Shown: positions 35,100 to 47,500 of the stretch, in pieces
Position numbering within the stretch: position 1 is the stretch's first letter
How the letters are laid out: each line of letters begins with the position of its first letter
Assembly: GCA_949130485.1 (NCBI GenBank)
Contig: OX422193.1
Coordinates: 7,040,472-7,104,471, forward strand
DNA length: 64,000 nt
From: Agelas oroides
Lineage: Eukaryota > Porifera > Demospongiae > Agelasida > Agelasidae
Direction: 5' to 3'
Notes under the pieces: generated by a model
Seen by the model: the letters and a program-made list of their open reading frames with translations, nothing else
Databases searched by the model: none
Told to the model about the DNA's origin: nothing
Made by a program: the position numbers and the translations under genes

Positions 35100-35858
35100 T
35101 AGCCTCGTACCCAGGCTCCTCCCCATGCCGAAAAGCGGGGAGAGAGCCTGGACGATCTGATCACGTGCTCCGTGACGTACTATGTGTGGTTTTATGTGTG
35201 GTTTTGATAATCGAATTATTGCCCACGCAGTCCGTACTTAGCGTTATAAGCGGTACTCGTGCGTTGTAGCCGCTTCTGGAGTTCTGGATCAGTGGATGTC
35301 ACTGAGACTACAGATGGGCACTGGAAGGCCGTTTCATTGTTATCTAGCTAGCTGGTAAGCAGTGTAGTTTCTGCCCAAACGGCGCTAGAAGACAGTCGCT
35401 TTAGCGACGTTCACAGCGCTAGCTACCGCTCACTATGACAGCATGCTAGGAGTATACAGAACTCACAACTGTTCACAGAGGCCTTCCAAAGACTCCTTGC
35501 TGACATAGTGAGCGATAGCCAACGCTGTCTACGTCGCTAAAGCGACTGCCTACTGCGTCGTTTGAACGAAACAACGTTGTGGCAGCGTAAAACTTAGCGC
35601 TACAGTAGAAGCTATACTTGAAATATCATACCGGGAGCTTGAGTCTAGCTAGAAATAGTGAACAGCCTTTCAGTGCCGATCTGTAGTCTCAGCGACATGC
35701 AACAACGGCCGTGTCAGCGCTTATAACGCTGAGTACGGACTGCGTGGGCAATAATTCGATTATCAAAACCACACTTAGTACGTCACGGAGCACGTGATCA
35801 GATCATCCAGGCTCTCTCCCCGCTTTTCGGCATGGGGAGGAGCCTGGGTACGAGGCTA
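35100..35858. mobile_element. TAGCCTCG foldback element, 759 bp
   Basis: An exact 9-bp duplication, GGTCTAACA, lies at 35091-35099 and 35859-35867. The inverted arms run from TAGCCTCGTACCCAGGCTCC almost to the centre, where GTCGCTTTAGCGACG and CGTCGCTAAAGCGAC still pair. The arms total roughly 300 bp or more with mismatches. There is no coding sequence. Confidence 0.9.
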
Positions 35859-36373
35859 GGTCTAACATTGGACTGGCTGCACGTATTTTGCAGGGGACAT
35901 TAAAAGTTGACTGACTGACTGACTACACATTCAAACTTTTTTTCTAACTTACCTCCTTTTAAACTTTGCTATCGTAAATTTGTTCTAGTTTTGTCTTTTG
36001 TCTTTGTAGGTTACTAGATTATATTAGCTTTTTTTTCTTTCCACTTGGGGTGTGTTTTTTTTTGTTTACCCAACAAAATTGTCATATTAGGTTATCAGAA
36101 GTAGCTAGTAAAATATATATATATACTCCACTTCACCCTTGTTTCTGTGGTAACAGGTGGGTATTATTTTCCATATGCTGACAGGAAGTTGTAGATTCTG
36201 TAAATTCTGTTCCATATACCACAGGAAGTTGTAAAATGATGTTTCCTATAAGCTACCTTGTTTAGAGTGTAAACTACTTTACATGTTTACTAATAACATA
36301 CCTTGTTTACAGTGAAAACTACCATGTGTGTTTACTAATAACAACAAGGACCAATCAGAGTGGACAATATAAC

Positions 36374-36492
36374 AGATAAACCACAGTAGACAGGGATTTA
36401 TGGTCCATGCATAAACAACCCTTGCCCTCAGGCTGCACCCTTGGGCTCAGGTGGTTTATGGACCATAAATCCCTGTCTACTGTGGTTTATCT
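36374..36492. mobile_element. Inverted-repeat MITE, 119 bp
   Basis: AGATAAACCACAGTAGACAG, continuing GGATTTATGGTCCA, is matched by its complement at 36459-36492. It is related to the element at 20663-20800 through its flanking GGACCAATCA block. Confidence 0.8.
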
Positions 36493-36502
36493 ATTACATA
36501 TA

Positions 36503-36590
36503 TACCGTATTTCTTCGATCAGACACCACGGCTATCTTTTTCGCTGCTCGTTTTTGTGCGGCTACTATTCGAGGGCAGCATTTATTATGA
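36503..36590. mobile_element. End fragment of the CCGTATTTCTTCGA element family
   Basis: TACCGTATTTCTTCGATCAG is followed by TGTGCGGCTACTATTCGAGG. This is the inverted right end of the elements at 42894-43289 and 56153-56551. The other end is missing. Confidence 0.7.
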
Positions 36591-36599
36591 TGACCATGC

Positions 36600-37689
36600 A
36601 TGTTGGTGACTCCTGTCTGCAGGTTTGGAGACTCACTGGTAGCTAAACTTAGACTCATTAGCCAAAACAAACGTCAATTTCATCATCAGAGTCATCCCCA
36701 TAGACAGCTCTTCAAAGAAACAAACTTTAAACATCTACTACAATATGCACTGATATGCTGTGACGGCTGTTGTGCTCCAAAAAAAGGCTAGGATATCATA
36801 GCACAGGACTGATTTAGATCCCCAGAAAATTTAGAACTGGATGAGGTGTTGTATGCACTTGATCTTTAAATGATGTTGCGCAGTGCCACCCTCTCCATTG
36901 AATTTTGTTGTAAAAAGTGGGCACGGTACATTTGACTTCGGAAAGCCATATCTTGGGGTAAAATATAGGTAACCAAGGCAATATGCATATCGTTCAATTG
37001 CTCTAAGGCTGCTCTTTAAGCCTGTGTTAATAACTTTTTCGATTGCAAAATTTTGTTTTTTCTTTGGACACACTAATATTACGCACGCATGTGGATCAAA
37101 AGAAAGATCTCAAAATTGTGGGTGTGTGGCTACTGTACAGTATATGGACATTCTGCTACACGCGCTGTCTCTTAGCCGCAGAAATCTTAAGTGGGCCTTG
37201 CAGAGAATTAATATCATAATATACAATATTATGCCATTGTTAGCTAGACTTGTAATTGAAAAGTTGCATTAAAATCCTCCTCCGTCTGTGCATGGTACAT
37301 TGATGCCGTGAGTGATTTCCCGAACATATGTAGGCGTGAGGTACCTAGGGGAGTCATTTGCGTCCGGAGGGAGTCATTCATACCTAGGCAAAATGTTCGG
37401 GGAGTCACTCATGCCTAGGCGTCAGTGACCAAGAGTCATTCACGCCTAGGCACCAGTGACCGGGAGTCACGTACGACGGGAGAATACGCACGTGTAGATT
37501 GAAATTCAAGCGACGCCATTTTTTCTCCCTCAAAAACCGGTACGGCCGTACCAGTGTCGCCGGGCCTGTACATAGACGAAAAGCCGGAAACAAAGAGCCA
37601 AATTGCCATCTCTCTCCGTATACAATTCTAGATATTCGCTCAGCCTTTAGCCAAACAGCTAGCTAGCGCAAGGGTTCCAGATTCACTAA
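36600..37689. other. Intergenic region; no gene seen
   Basis: No supported gene. Repeated phrases with a GAGTCA(C/T)TCA(C/T)...CCTAGGC core occur at about 37310-37470 as an irregular short repeat. Confidence 0.45.
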
Positions 37690-37767
37690 ACGCAAAAAAA
37701 TTAAAACCACGAAAATTTCGCACTGGTTCGCGAAAATTTGTACCCGCAAAAATTACCAACCATACGG
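37690..37767. mobile_element. End fragment of a TACGGTA-ended MITE
   Basis: CGAAAATTTCGCACTGGTTC, CGCGAAAATTTG and CAACCATACGGTAA match the right-end pattern of the family at 25325 and 49501. No left end was found. Confidence 0.5.
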
Positions 37768-37869
37768 TAATTAGGCCTATAGCCGTCCAAGTATAGGCTG
37801 TCCACAAGTATATAGAATTGTGTACCTTGCAAATAAAAGCCTAGCTCTTAAACTGGAGGCGTTAATTAA

Positions 37870-38215
37870 TACTCAGATACTTAAGAAACGTTGCGCTCTT
37901 GTTGCGCACACAGAGATCCAGCAGACACAAGAACTGTAGGATAGGTGGGCTAATGTTTGATAATCAATATAAACTTACCTAAAATTCAACTCCAAACAGT
38001 CTTCTACCCAGGATTTTGCAAACGAAACATTACACCCGTTCAAGCACCTGTTCTCGGAAAAAAAAAGATTCTACTAGCGGACAAGTCTGATAACCATGTA
38101 TTATATCGTCGCTGGCCAAATTTTGTAACTGCTGCATGGTATGGGTTCATATAAAATAAATTTATGCGTAGTCTTACAATGTATTTTCGGACGTGATTTT
38201 CCATCCCCGCGTACC
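37870..38215. repeat. Dispersed repeat, copy 2 (partner at 21781-22200)
   Basis: It shares CCAAACAGTCTTCTA, AACGAAACATTACA-like and AGCGGACAAGTCTGATAA blocks with the first copy, in the same orientation. It lies about 530 bp upstream of gene C. Confidence 0.6.
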
Positions 38216-38671
38216 ACAACAGTCCTGGGTATCAAAAAGTATCCCAGCGCCTGTATGTCTTCTTACTCTGATGATCTTGCACTGTTGTTTATACCGCGCT
38301 TAGATCTTTGAAGTCTGGAGTCCGAGAATATATCAGTCCGAGAATAAATTTTCGCCTCTATGTAGTACACTACATTAAATATGCATGCTTGCTCAGACTC
38401 AGCCCACAATCATTGTGGGTGATCCAAGCATCCCATCTCAGCTTACTTACCGATTTACTCTGTTCTCTATTCCTTTTTGAGTACAGCAGAATATGCGGTA
38501 TCGATCGAAAACGGACTGGCCGTACAGACAAGGTTAATTTAGTACAGCGTAGTGGTATTTCGCCCGTTTCAACACATATCTGGAAGCATTCCAAGTCTCT
38601 TTGCATTCGCCGAGATCGCCATATAGAAGCTACCATCTGCTGTTTTTCGGTTTTCTTTGGCCGCATTCTTA

Positions 38672-38708
38672 AAAGTGATTACGTCATGCGAAGACCCTCT
38701 ATAAAATA
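38672..38708 (+). promoter_or_regulatory. Core promoter of peroxidase C
   Basis: TATAAAATA lies at 38700-38708, 50 nt before the start codon. A CRE/ATF-like ATTACGTCAT lies about 20 nt upstream. The AACGGAAGCC block of genes A and B is not seen here. Confidence 0.55.
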
Positions 38709-38749
38709 CAGCTTACAACAGGTCAGCGGCATAGTTTCAATTCTGCATC

Positions 38750-41700
38750 ATGAAGGCAACACTACTTTTCTTTCTGCTTGCAGCAGGCGTCAGCATCGCT
38801 TTGGCGCGCTACAAGAGCTCCGACTTCAGCGAAGAAGGTACTGTGGTTGTGCACGCATTACTCTAAAATATCACCGATGTGTATAATGTTCGTTCTACAG
38901 AAAGATGGCAGGCAACTCTGCAAGCAGTCGAAGGAGCAAGAGCTGATATTGCCGAATTTGAGAAACAGCAGCAGCGAGCCAGAATAGCACAAAAATCCAG
39001 TGCTAGTGCAGAACGATTGCTGTCCAGATTCTTCAGACGCGCATCTCCGCAGAGCGAGCGGATCGGGAAGGCTCGCTTGCTCATGGAAAGCGCTGTGCGC
39101 AAGGCAGAGAGGAGTCTGATGGAGAAAAAGAGAGCACAACTTGCTTCCACAAGCAGCAAGGAGCAGATGGCTGAGGCGTTAGCTGAGGAACTTTTCCACA
39201 CTCCTGGTACGCTTCTTACTTCGAAAGAATTCGCGCATATTTACCAAGAGAGTAGATGCATGCGTGAACACGTTGACTGCACCCAAATTCCTTTCGTGAA
39301 CACCATCCGCACGCCCGACGGCACTTGCAATAACCTCGCTAACCCTACACAAGGATCGTCCTTCACGGCATTTGCCAGAATCCTCCAGCCTCGCTACGAA
39401 GACGGAATCAGCCAACTGCGTGGATTCATCCAGAGCAAGACCGATAGCTTCTTCCACAAGGGACCGTTCGGACCCCCTAACCCAAGCGCACGTCTTATTA
39501 GTACCACGATTGTCCGCGATCGCCCAGAAAATGAATCGGCGCTCAGCCACTTGGTAATGCAGTGGGGCCAGTTTATTGATCATGATCTTGACCGTAGTGT
39601 AGAGTTTGCAGACGCGGGATGCAGCATGCACTGCGAAAGCACTGATCTGTGTGCCCCTGTACGAGTACCCGAGGACGACCAGGTATTTGGCGTGGGGACA
39701 GCTCGCAATGGGTCCTGCTTGCCGTTTACCCGTACCATGCCCGCTTGCTCTAATACTCAATTTGAGCCTCGTCAACAGGTTAATGAGATAACTTCCTATC
39801 TTGATGGTTCCATGGTGTATGAGTCGACTGCTGAACGTGCTAGATTCCTGAGGGAACTCAAAGGTGGACGTTTAAGAGTAGGTCCTGTTTTCCCTTCAGG
39901 AGGTCTTGCTTCTCTTCCCATTGCCCCTCCTTGCCCTCCAAGGGAAAATGGACATAGAGAGGAAGAAAATCGCGGGTGTGTTGTTCCCGGATTCAATGAA
40001 TCCTTTGTAGCAGGTGATGCACGTGCAAATGAGCAAGTGTCACTCACCGTAATGCACACCCTCTGGCTGCGTGAACATAACCGAATTGCTAAAATGCTTC
40101 GAAAGCGAAATTCCCATTGGGATGATGAACGTGTGTATCAAGAAACTCGCAAAATTGTTGGTGCTCTAATCCAGAAGATCACATTTGAGGACTACTTACC
40201 ACTTATACTTGGAAATCAAGTTTTTGACCAGGTTATTGGGCCTTACCCTGGTTACCAGCCAGGGACAGATGCTTCAATTCCAAATGCTTTTGCCACTGCA
40301 GCCTACCGTTTTGGACACAGTCAAATCCAACCGATGTTTAACAGACTGAATCCTTCCTTCCAGTCTATTCCAGCTGGGCCACTAAGTCTCAGGGATGCCT
40401 TCATGAACCCCCAAGCCTATTATGATAGCCAAGGTACAGCCCCACTTGTAAGGGGATGGATTACTCAGCCTGCTCGTCGTCTAGACGAATTTCTGAACAG
40501 CATCTTGACAAACCAGCTCTTTGAACGTGACAATGCTCCTGGCATGGACCTTGCTACATTAAATGTCCAACGTGGTCGTGATCATGGCTTACCTCCATAC
40601 CTTATTTGGAAGAACTTCTGTCAGAAACAGTTTAACATTAGTAGTGATATTGGAAATGAACTGACCAGAATTCGCTTCCTGCAAACATATGGTACCTTAG
40701 ATACAGTTGACCTGTTTGTTGGTGCTCTTGCGGAGGAACCACTTCCTGGATCCATAGTCGGTGCAACACTTGCTTGCATCTTTGGAATCACCTTCTCAAG
40801 GCTCAGAGCAGGTGATCGATTTTGGTACGAGAACCCTGGTGTATTCACAACAGCACAACTGGACCAAATACGAAACGGGACTATTGCCAGGATTATTTGC
40901 GACAATGGTGATAGAATTCCTCGTGTCCAAACAAATGCCTTCCTTTTAGGCTCACGTACAGATTGTTTCTTGCAAACAATCCCTTGTCTTGATTTTCAGC
41001 CATGGCAAGAAGATCCACTCTGCTACCAACGTGTTAGAATTCTTCCACACAACCGACCTCGGCTGGACATTAACTTCTTAAGCAGATCCACTTCCTCAGA
41101 GCGCCAAAACTACCCACTCATGCTTATACCAAGTTCAACCACTATTACTCGATGCATTGCCTTTGAATGTCCAACCAGCTCTCAAAACACACAGGTTTTC
41201 AACTATCCAAGTAGTATCAGTGGTGAGACAAACTTTATGGAGTGTAAGGTAACAAGCAACCCAAGACTTCCAACAAGCACAGCTGATCCTGGTGCAGAGA
41301 GTGCTTATGTGGGTTTCTGGAGCAAAAAACACATCAAGAAGTCCAAAGGACTTTTCAACAATCTACAGAAATGCCGACGTGCTTCTTCAGTCGCACTTAC
41401 TTACGACTGCTCAACAAGCAGTGGTAGAAAAAGACGTTCGACACTCACCACAACCACTGAACTTGAACGTGAGCTGGCTAGGGTACTTCAGAGTGGAGGG
41501 AGCGATGGTTCTAATAACATGCCTATTCAAAATGTGACTGCTACTAAGCTGGAACCATTCAACGTTGCTGAAAGAAGGGATGAGATTCCACAGGCACTGC
41601 TGGGTATGCTTAATGCAACACAGATACAAAGTGAAGTAAGTAAACACTACTCATAATAAGGAACATTACCACTGTGCATGTGTATAAATGGTGTATTATG

Positions 41701-42027
41701 CTACCACTGTCACCACTATAACACAACAACATGGCATAGTCATGTTCTTTAGCATAATATCAACTTACTATAATTACTATGCCCTTTTACAAAGGTAAGG
41801 ATATATCTGCATGTGCAATTGCATATGGCATGAAGTGCACTCTAAAGTCCTCTTCATCAACTCTTTCTCATTCTTAACTGCAGGGATTATCTGCTAGCAA
41901 CAATCAAGCTGAATCTACTACCAACCAGAACATGAAATCTACCACCATTTCCAGCAGTGACAAAAAGAATGAGGAGCTAATTACTTTGCTGGAAGAAACA
42001 ATCGGTGAACTTAAGAACAACAACTAA
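38750..42027 (+). CDS. Secreted animal haem peroxidase, paralogue C (3 exons, 988 aa)
   Basis: The exons are 38750-38837, 38901-41635 and 41884-42027. Both introns are GT-AG with the same phases as A and B. The signal peptide is MKATLLFFLLAAGVSIALA. The catalytic residues expected for the family are present: distal His257 in WGQFIDHDL, Arg and Glu in DARANEQVS, proximal His502 in YRFGHSQIQ and VQRGRDHGLP. A Val-to-Ile change precedes the distal Asp-His pair. The calcium loop reads DGSMVYEST where A and B have YGST, and a two-residue deletion falls at residues 120-130. The furin-type site is RKRR at 872-875. Exon 3 gives the same 47-residue helical tail, ending in three Asn residues. A 143-nt block (39111-39253) is identical to gene A although C is otherwise closer to B. 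Predicted extracellular or vesicular oxidase; substrate unknown. Confidence 0.93.
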
Positions 42028-42890
42028 TAAAACAAACGCAATTTTATAACTGAGGTTATGAAAGCTAAAATCATGCTCCAAGTTTTTTTTTGCTTTTGAT
42101 CCTAGACGTTTTGTTATGACTGTAATTTTCCCTTGTGTAAAAAGCATGACTAAGCATTACCTTGTTTGACTATATATGGTGTAACAACCCAAATGGCACT
42201 AATTTGAAATACAAAAGTTTCCTCCCTTACGGTAATCCCTTTTTCTGGTATCTGATGTACAATTTGGCCAACTTAAACCAACATCTGCAAATTTTAACCT
42301 AATTGGTCCAAGGCTCTCCCTGCTAAGGAGGGGGAAAGCCTGGTACATTTTATCACATGCGGGATGTCAAGCATGCATGAAAGTCCACTCACAGAGCACT
42401 GAGCCTGCGATGGCAGCAAGTACATGCATAGCTAGGATGGCATGAAAACCGTTTGCTACAGCAGTGGTAAATCGCAAGTTAGCCCTTAAAGTTCAAGACA
42501 ATCATCACCATAGCAACAAATGGTGTTTGGTTACATTGATTTACACAAAGGTAAAAGAGAGAACATGAGATAAAGTTATCGCATTTGTGTATTATGAAAA
42601 AGGCAGTGCTAATCCTTAGGCAGTTGTTCATGTGCATGCAGATCATTTCTTCTTGGCAATGTCTGGGCTGCATTTGGAACAAAGTAAAGAACAAAAACTA
42701 GAAGTTTACGACTAGTTGTACACAAAGAAAAGAAAACAATGTCTACTATCCATGTGTCTTCAGATGAAGTATGGATGGTACATCTAGTCACATGCACATT
42801 TGCCGTTCATTTCAACTAGCACTACCAGTGTGTTGACATCAGATAAACTCAATCAATAGCAGCATACTGGTACATTGCACTACAGTCCCC
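42028..42890. other. Intergenic region between peroxidase C and SART1; no gene seen
   Basis: AATAAA overlaps the stop codon of gene C and is probably too close to be its polyadenylation signal. A partial AGGCTCTCCCTGCTAAGGAG segment at about 42310 resembles an end of the TAGCCTCG family. No gene is supported. Confidence 0.4.
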
Positions 42891-42893
42891 AAA

Positions 42894-43289
42894 TACTGTA
42901 TTTCTTCGAATAGACACCGCCCTCGAATAGTAGCCGCACAATACGAAGCTCTTGAACAAAATAAACGCCGCCCTCGAATAGTAGCCACAGATAGTAAATG
43001 TGGCACGTGCACATGTGTGCGAATGATTTCTGACAACGGTCACCACGCTAGTGCTAGGACTGTTGGTGTTGTACGAGTCGTTCCCACAGCTGACAGCAGG
43101 ACTAAGAGGCTGCGCATACTACTCACAGCGTCTAGCAACCATCACCGTCTCACTCGTATGTACCTTATCCAGCCGTCATTGATGTCTTGGGGCTTTCCAA
43201 AGAAATAAACGCCACCCTCGAATAGTAGCCGCACAAAATGAGCAGCAAAATAAATAGTAGCCGCGGCGTCTGATCGAAGAAATACGGTA
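42894..43289. mobile_element. TACTGTATTTCTTCGA element, 396 bp
   Basis: The left end TACTGTATTTCTTCGAATAG and right end CTGATCGAAGAAATACGGTA are inverted copies. Subterminal CCCTCGAATAGTAGCCGCAC is present at both ends. A second full copy is at 56153-56551 and an end fragment at 36503-36590. Confidence 0.8.
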
Positions 43290-44520
43290 GTCTCGTCCCC
43301 AGACCAAATTTTCTGTGTGTACCCTGTGGCTCATCAAAAAGGTCTAGACAGTTTCATTAAGAAACCTGGGGGCTAACCATGAAGTGTATCAGCATGTTGT
43401 CACACCAATCAGATTGCTTAGCAATGTTAATACATAATCACAAAATTAATGGTCAGCTCACAGATTTGTGGGTGTTATACTAGTAGGTAGTTAGGGCGAG
43501 CCTGAGCGAGCCCCACACTAGCTGGACTGCATTGTGCACGTGTGTGTACGTTTGCTTGCTTGCTTGCTTACTTGCGGCCATATACCGTAAATTTTAAATA
43601 AGCACGGTTAAATTTTAATATTACGAAGATCGAGCTCATTTACTGCACTCGGTAGGCGAAGGGCTATTGCCAGAGTGCAGCATCTGTGACCAGGAGCAGA
43701 GACAAGTGAAGTTGAAGCACGCATGGCAACTTACTCCTTGCTGCTACAGATCATCAATGGCAGGCCACCCATAGGCAGTACAAATTTTTGACAAACACGA
43801 CAGTGGTTGAGGTCGCTCCAGGTAAGGGCCATGCATTAATGGCACTTATAAACACCAAAAATTCAGCTCATGACTTTAGTGTAAAGCTTAGTCCATGCAT
43901 ATGTAACCACACTGACAGTAGCTGTCCTGGCTGTTGGCATATGTGATACCTAGCTGTCTCCGGTGAGGACTTATCAAGATATCTACTTATGAAGGGCTAT
44001 TGCCAGAGTGCAGTGTCTGCTTTGTGCAATGACAAATCAGTTTGCTGCTTGCTCAGGCTCGCCATCACACTAGTAATAATGTGACAAGACCTTATTTCAA
44101 TGAAGCTGCAGAGCATGCAAATGCTAGAGCTTGTTTATCAAATGGTTACCAAGAGGCCTTGCATAAATCCCTGTTTTTATCCCGTGTCGATAGCTTGGTT
44201 ACAACCAGAGATAGACACTGGCAAAGGTTAGCTACTACGTTCCAAAAGTCGAATCAGCAAATTCACTTTCGTTTGTGCGGCAACGGGTACCTTTTCATGA
44301 GGGTTGCCTATTTTTGTATGGGTGCTTATAAACTATGATGTGGTGGTTGTAATCAAAATGGGTGCCCATATCCATGGATTTCTATGGGTGCCTATTATCC
44401 CGACTTTATGTTAAAAGCCCTGCTGTCTTAGGATGAGAAAAATCCTTGCCATGTATACAGTAATATTTTACCCAAAAAAGCAATCAGGTATTGTACAGTT
44501 GGTTGGTTGAATGGTTATAC
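43290..44520. other. Intergenic region downstream of SART1; no gene seen
   Basis: It begins with a one-ended fragment of the element at 10262 (TAGTCTCGTCCCCAGACCAA). A short (TTGC)n run lies near 43555. GAAGGGCTATTGCCAGAGTGCAG occurs twice (about 43657 and 43988). No gene was recognised. Confidence 0.45.
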
Positions 44521-47500
44521 TTACGCCAGCATGGACTGTGCCCCCCCGCTGAGTAGGAGGTAGGGTGTCTGTGACGCCAGCTGCTTGGCTCGTAGCACAG
44601 TGAGTGTGTTGAGGGGTGTGTCCACCGAACTAGACTTGTTCATGAACTAGAAAAAGAGTGCATCGCAACATTAGATCCAACAGCTTCCAGCCTCATTCCA
44701 AACATGGGTATTGTGGGAATCAGGTTTGGGCAGATGTAGTACAATCAAATTGTCATGGTGAATTTTCACACAATTATTTTGCAAACTATTCTGCATTAAA
44801 TTTGAAGGCCGCAGAACCAGAGTGGTCTAGCCAAAGACAAGAAGATTCCCACAAATTTCTGCCGGGAAAAATAATAACATACATGGTATCTTACCTAAGT
44901 ACAATACCAGCTACAATCAATATCAGGTACCTTACTAGGTACATGCCGCAAAATGTCAGCTACAGTCCAAAACAAATTTCAGGTATCTTACCTAAGTACA
45001 ATACCAGCTACAATCAATGTGAGGTACCTTACTAGGTACATGCCGCAAAATGTCAGCTACAGTCCAAAACAAATTTCAGGTATCTTACCTAGAAATGTTA
45101 GGTACATATTCTATAGCAGGCATACATGAAACTGTCAGGTATTGAAATGTCATGTACATGACAAACATATGAAACTGTCGGGTATTGAAATGTCATCTAC
45201 ACGACCTAAAGCAAGCATGGCTGGAATAACACAGGAAGCTTAGTGGCCCTTGGTGGGTTAGCCCACTATGGTTCTGAGTCCTTATTTAATTTAATTTAAT
45301 ATAATTTTGTGGAATTAAAATCCATAGAAGGCAGACAATCTATATGTAATTATGAGACACATGCAAGAACACAAGCTTCATTAACAATTAACGTTGCGCT
45401 TGCATGTAAGAATGCCAGCTTTGCAGACGCGGACTCCAGATAAATAAAAATTGTATAAATAAGTTGTATGGCTTATTCTTGCAAATTTTCTCACTCGCGT
45501 ACAATTGTAGCATTACGGTATTTACTTGAGACAGTAAAATAGCAGAACCCTTCAGGCACCTGACTACACCCTGCCACACACGTACGTGTTCATCTTGGAT
45601 TTTTTTGATTCTTCTCTCTTGCTTCCTCTTCCCAGATCCCCTGCCATGAAACTTGTGAGACATGAACCTAAACGCCTGCACAAGCAACCAGTGATGTAAT
45701 GATTACATTCAAACCACTCAACAGACACCATATCATAACTGAGATAATCATACCAGCAGAGAACGCATTTATCACAATGATACTTCTATCTTTAAATTGG
45801 CTTTGCCGTTTCAAAGGTATCTAAAATTCAGTGTTGTTTTAGTATAGGGTTTGTGCTTTTATTTTAGTTATAGTTTTGGATATGGAAAATACTTTTGGTT
45901 TAGTTTAGTTATAGTTTTTACCAAATTTTTAGTTATAGTTTCAATTACTAAAACTCTGAAACTTACTAAAAGGTATTTAGTTACAGTTATCAGTGAAAAT
46001 AGGCTGTTTTCTATTTTAGTATACTTATAGTTTCTTCTTGTATGTTCTTGGATATTTTAGTTATAGTTCCCAGCTTAGCAAAACATTTTAGTTAGTTATA
46101 GTTTTGGTTAACTAAATATTATAAAGGCCATACTAAAATATATTTAGTTAAAGTTATAGTTAACTAAAACAACACTGAAATCTAAATGCAATTAATGCAC
46201 AAGTACAGTTTAGTCAATGTTTCAAACCGTCAATGCATATAACTTCTGGTCTACTGTGTGAACTAACAGTACAATACAAGTAGGCAAACTATGCTCCACT
46301 GTTACACATGAACGATCAACGAACCATATCTCCCCTAGAAAAAAGCAGGCCTAGATGCTATGCAAAGTCACCCACTGCACAGGACATGTTTCGGCAGATA
46401 CCAAGCCTCATCGGCCACACTCGGATGACCAGGAGACGAGGACTGCCGTCTCATTGCAGAGGACGCTGGCCTTATTCAAAAGGTCGATAGAAGCTCCTTG
46501 AAAGTCTCTTCATGCAGCTGTCCTCCATGCAGCTGTCCTCCGTGCAGCTGTCTTTCGTTCAAAGATCGTACCAATCATAAACGTCATGTGTTATCGATGC
46601 GCAAACGTGTGTGTGTGCATACGATAATGTATACATGTGAAACGTGTCAATGTTCATCTGTACATGTATGTACTCTCACCTCTTTAGTAGACAGAACTCT
46701 TCCATCATCATCCACATACTCGATCTTGACGTTTGGACGATACTCCCTCTTTTCCGGGAAAGTAGACTCACGGTCATACCGGGAAAGTTCCCTACAAGAC
46801 ACAAGTTGCGAGATGAGGGGTGTGGCATGACTTACCAGTTGGCCTGGTGAGAACACTGGCAAAAGTGAAGGCAGAAGCCTCCACACCAAATGTTCTACTT
46901 TCAGTACCATTCCAAACTGATGCCCGCACTATGGGACTCAATTGAAGTTACATGCACCTGCTGTCCCAACCCCAAAATACTGGCAGGTAGTGGTACTGGA
47001 ATATCAGTATGATCTGTACCTCTCTCTCTCCCTTTCCTTCTGCCGTTCATATTCCCTATGGAGAAAGAAACAACAAACATGCCTCCTATGAGTATGCAGT
47101 AACACTTGTAACCATACCAACATGAGTAGTGTGTCCACTGTTACCATAACAACATGAGTAGTGTGTCCACTGTTACCATAACAACATGAGTCGTGTGTCC
47201 ACTGTTACCATAACAACATGAGTAGTGTGTCCACTGTTACCATAACAACATGAGTAGTGTGTTCACTGTTACCATTGATTACAATATTTGGCATATATAC
47301 AACCACAGTGTTTATACAATCTGCACTCAGTCATGGCATACGGTAGTACGCCATATGTAGGGAGGACCCCGAAAAAAAATGGCGGCCACATTCAAAGTGC
47401 ACAAATGACACGCTCGAAATGTCCGCGTTAGATAAGTCAACGGCCTCCATGAGCCATATCAGACATTATCGAGTGCTTCCATGGGCAACAGGATCGTTAA

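Noticed and set aside
38308..38886. 192-codon frame upstream of and overlapping peroxidase C exon 1
   Set aside because: It crosses the TATA box and reads the signal-peptide exon in another frame, with no domain.
47113..47274. Regular 32-bp repeats as a possible CRISPR array
   Set aside because: The units are directly adjacent with no unique spacers, and the locus is a eukaryotic intron.
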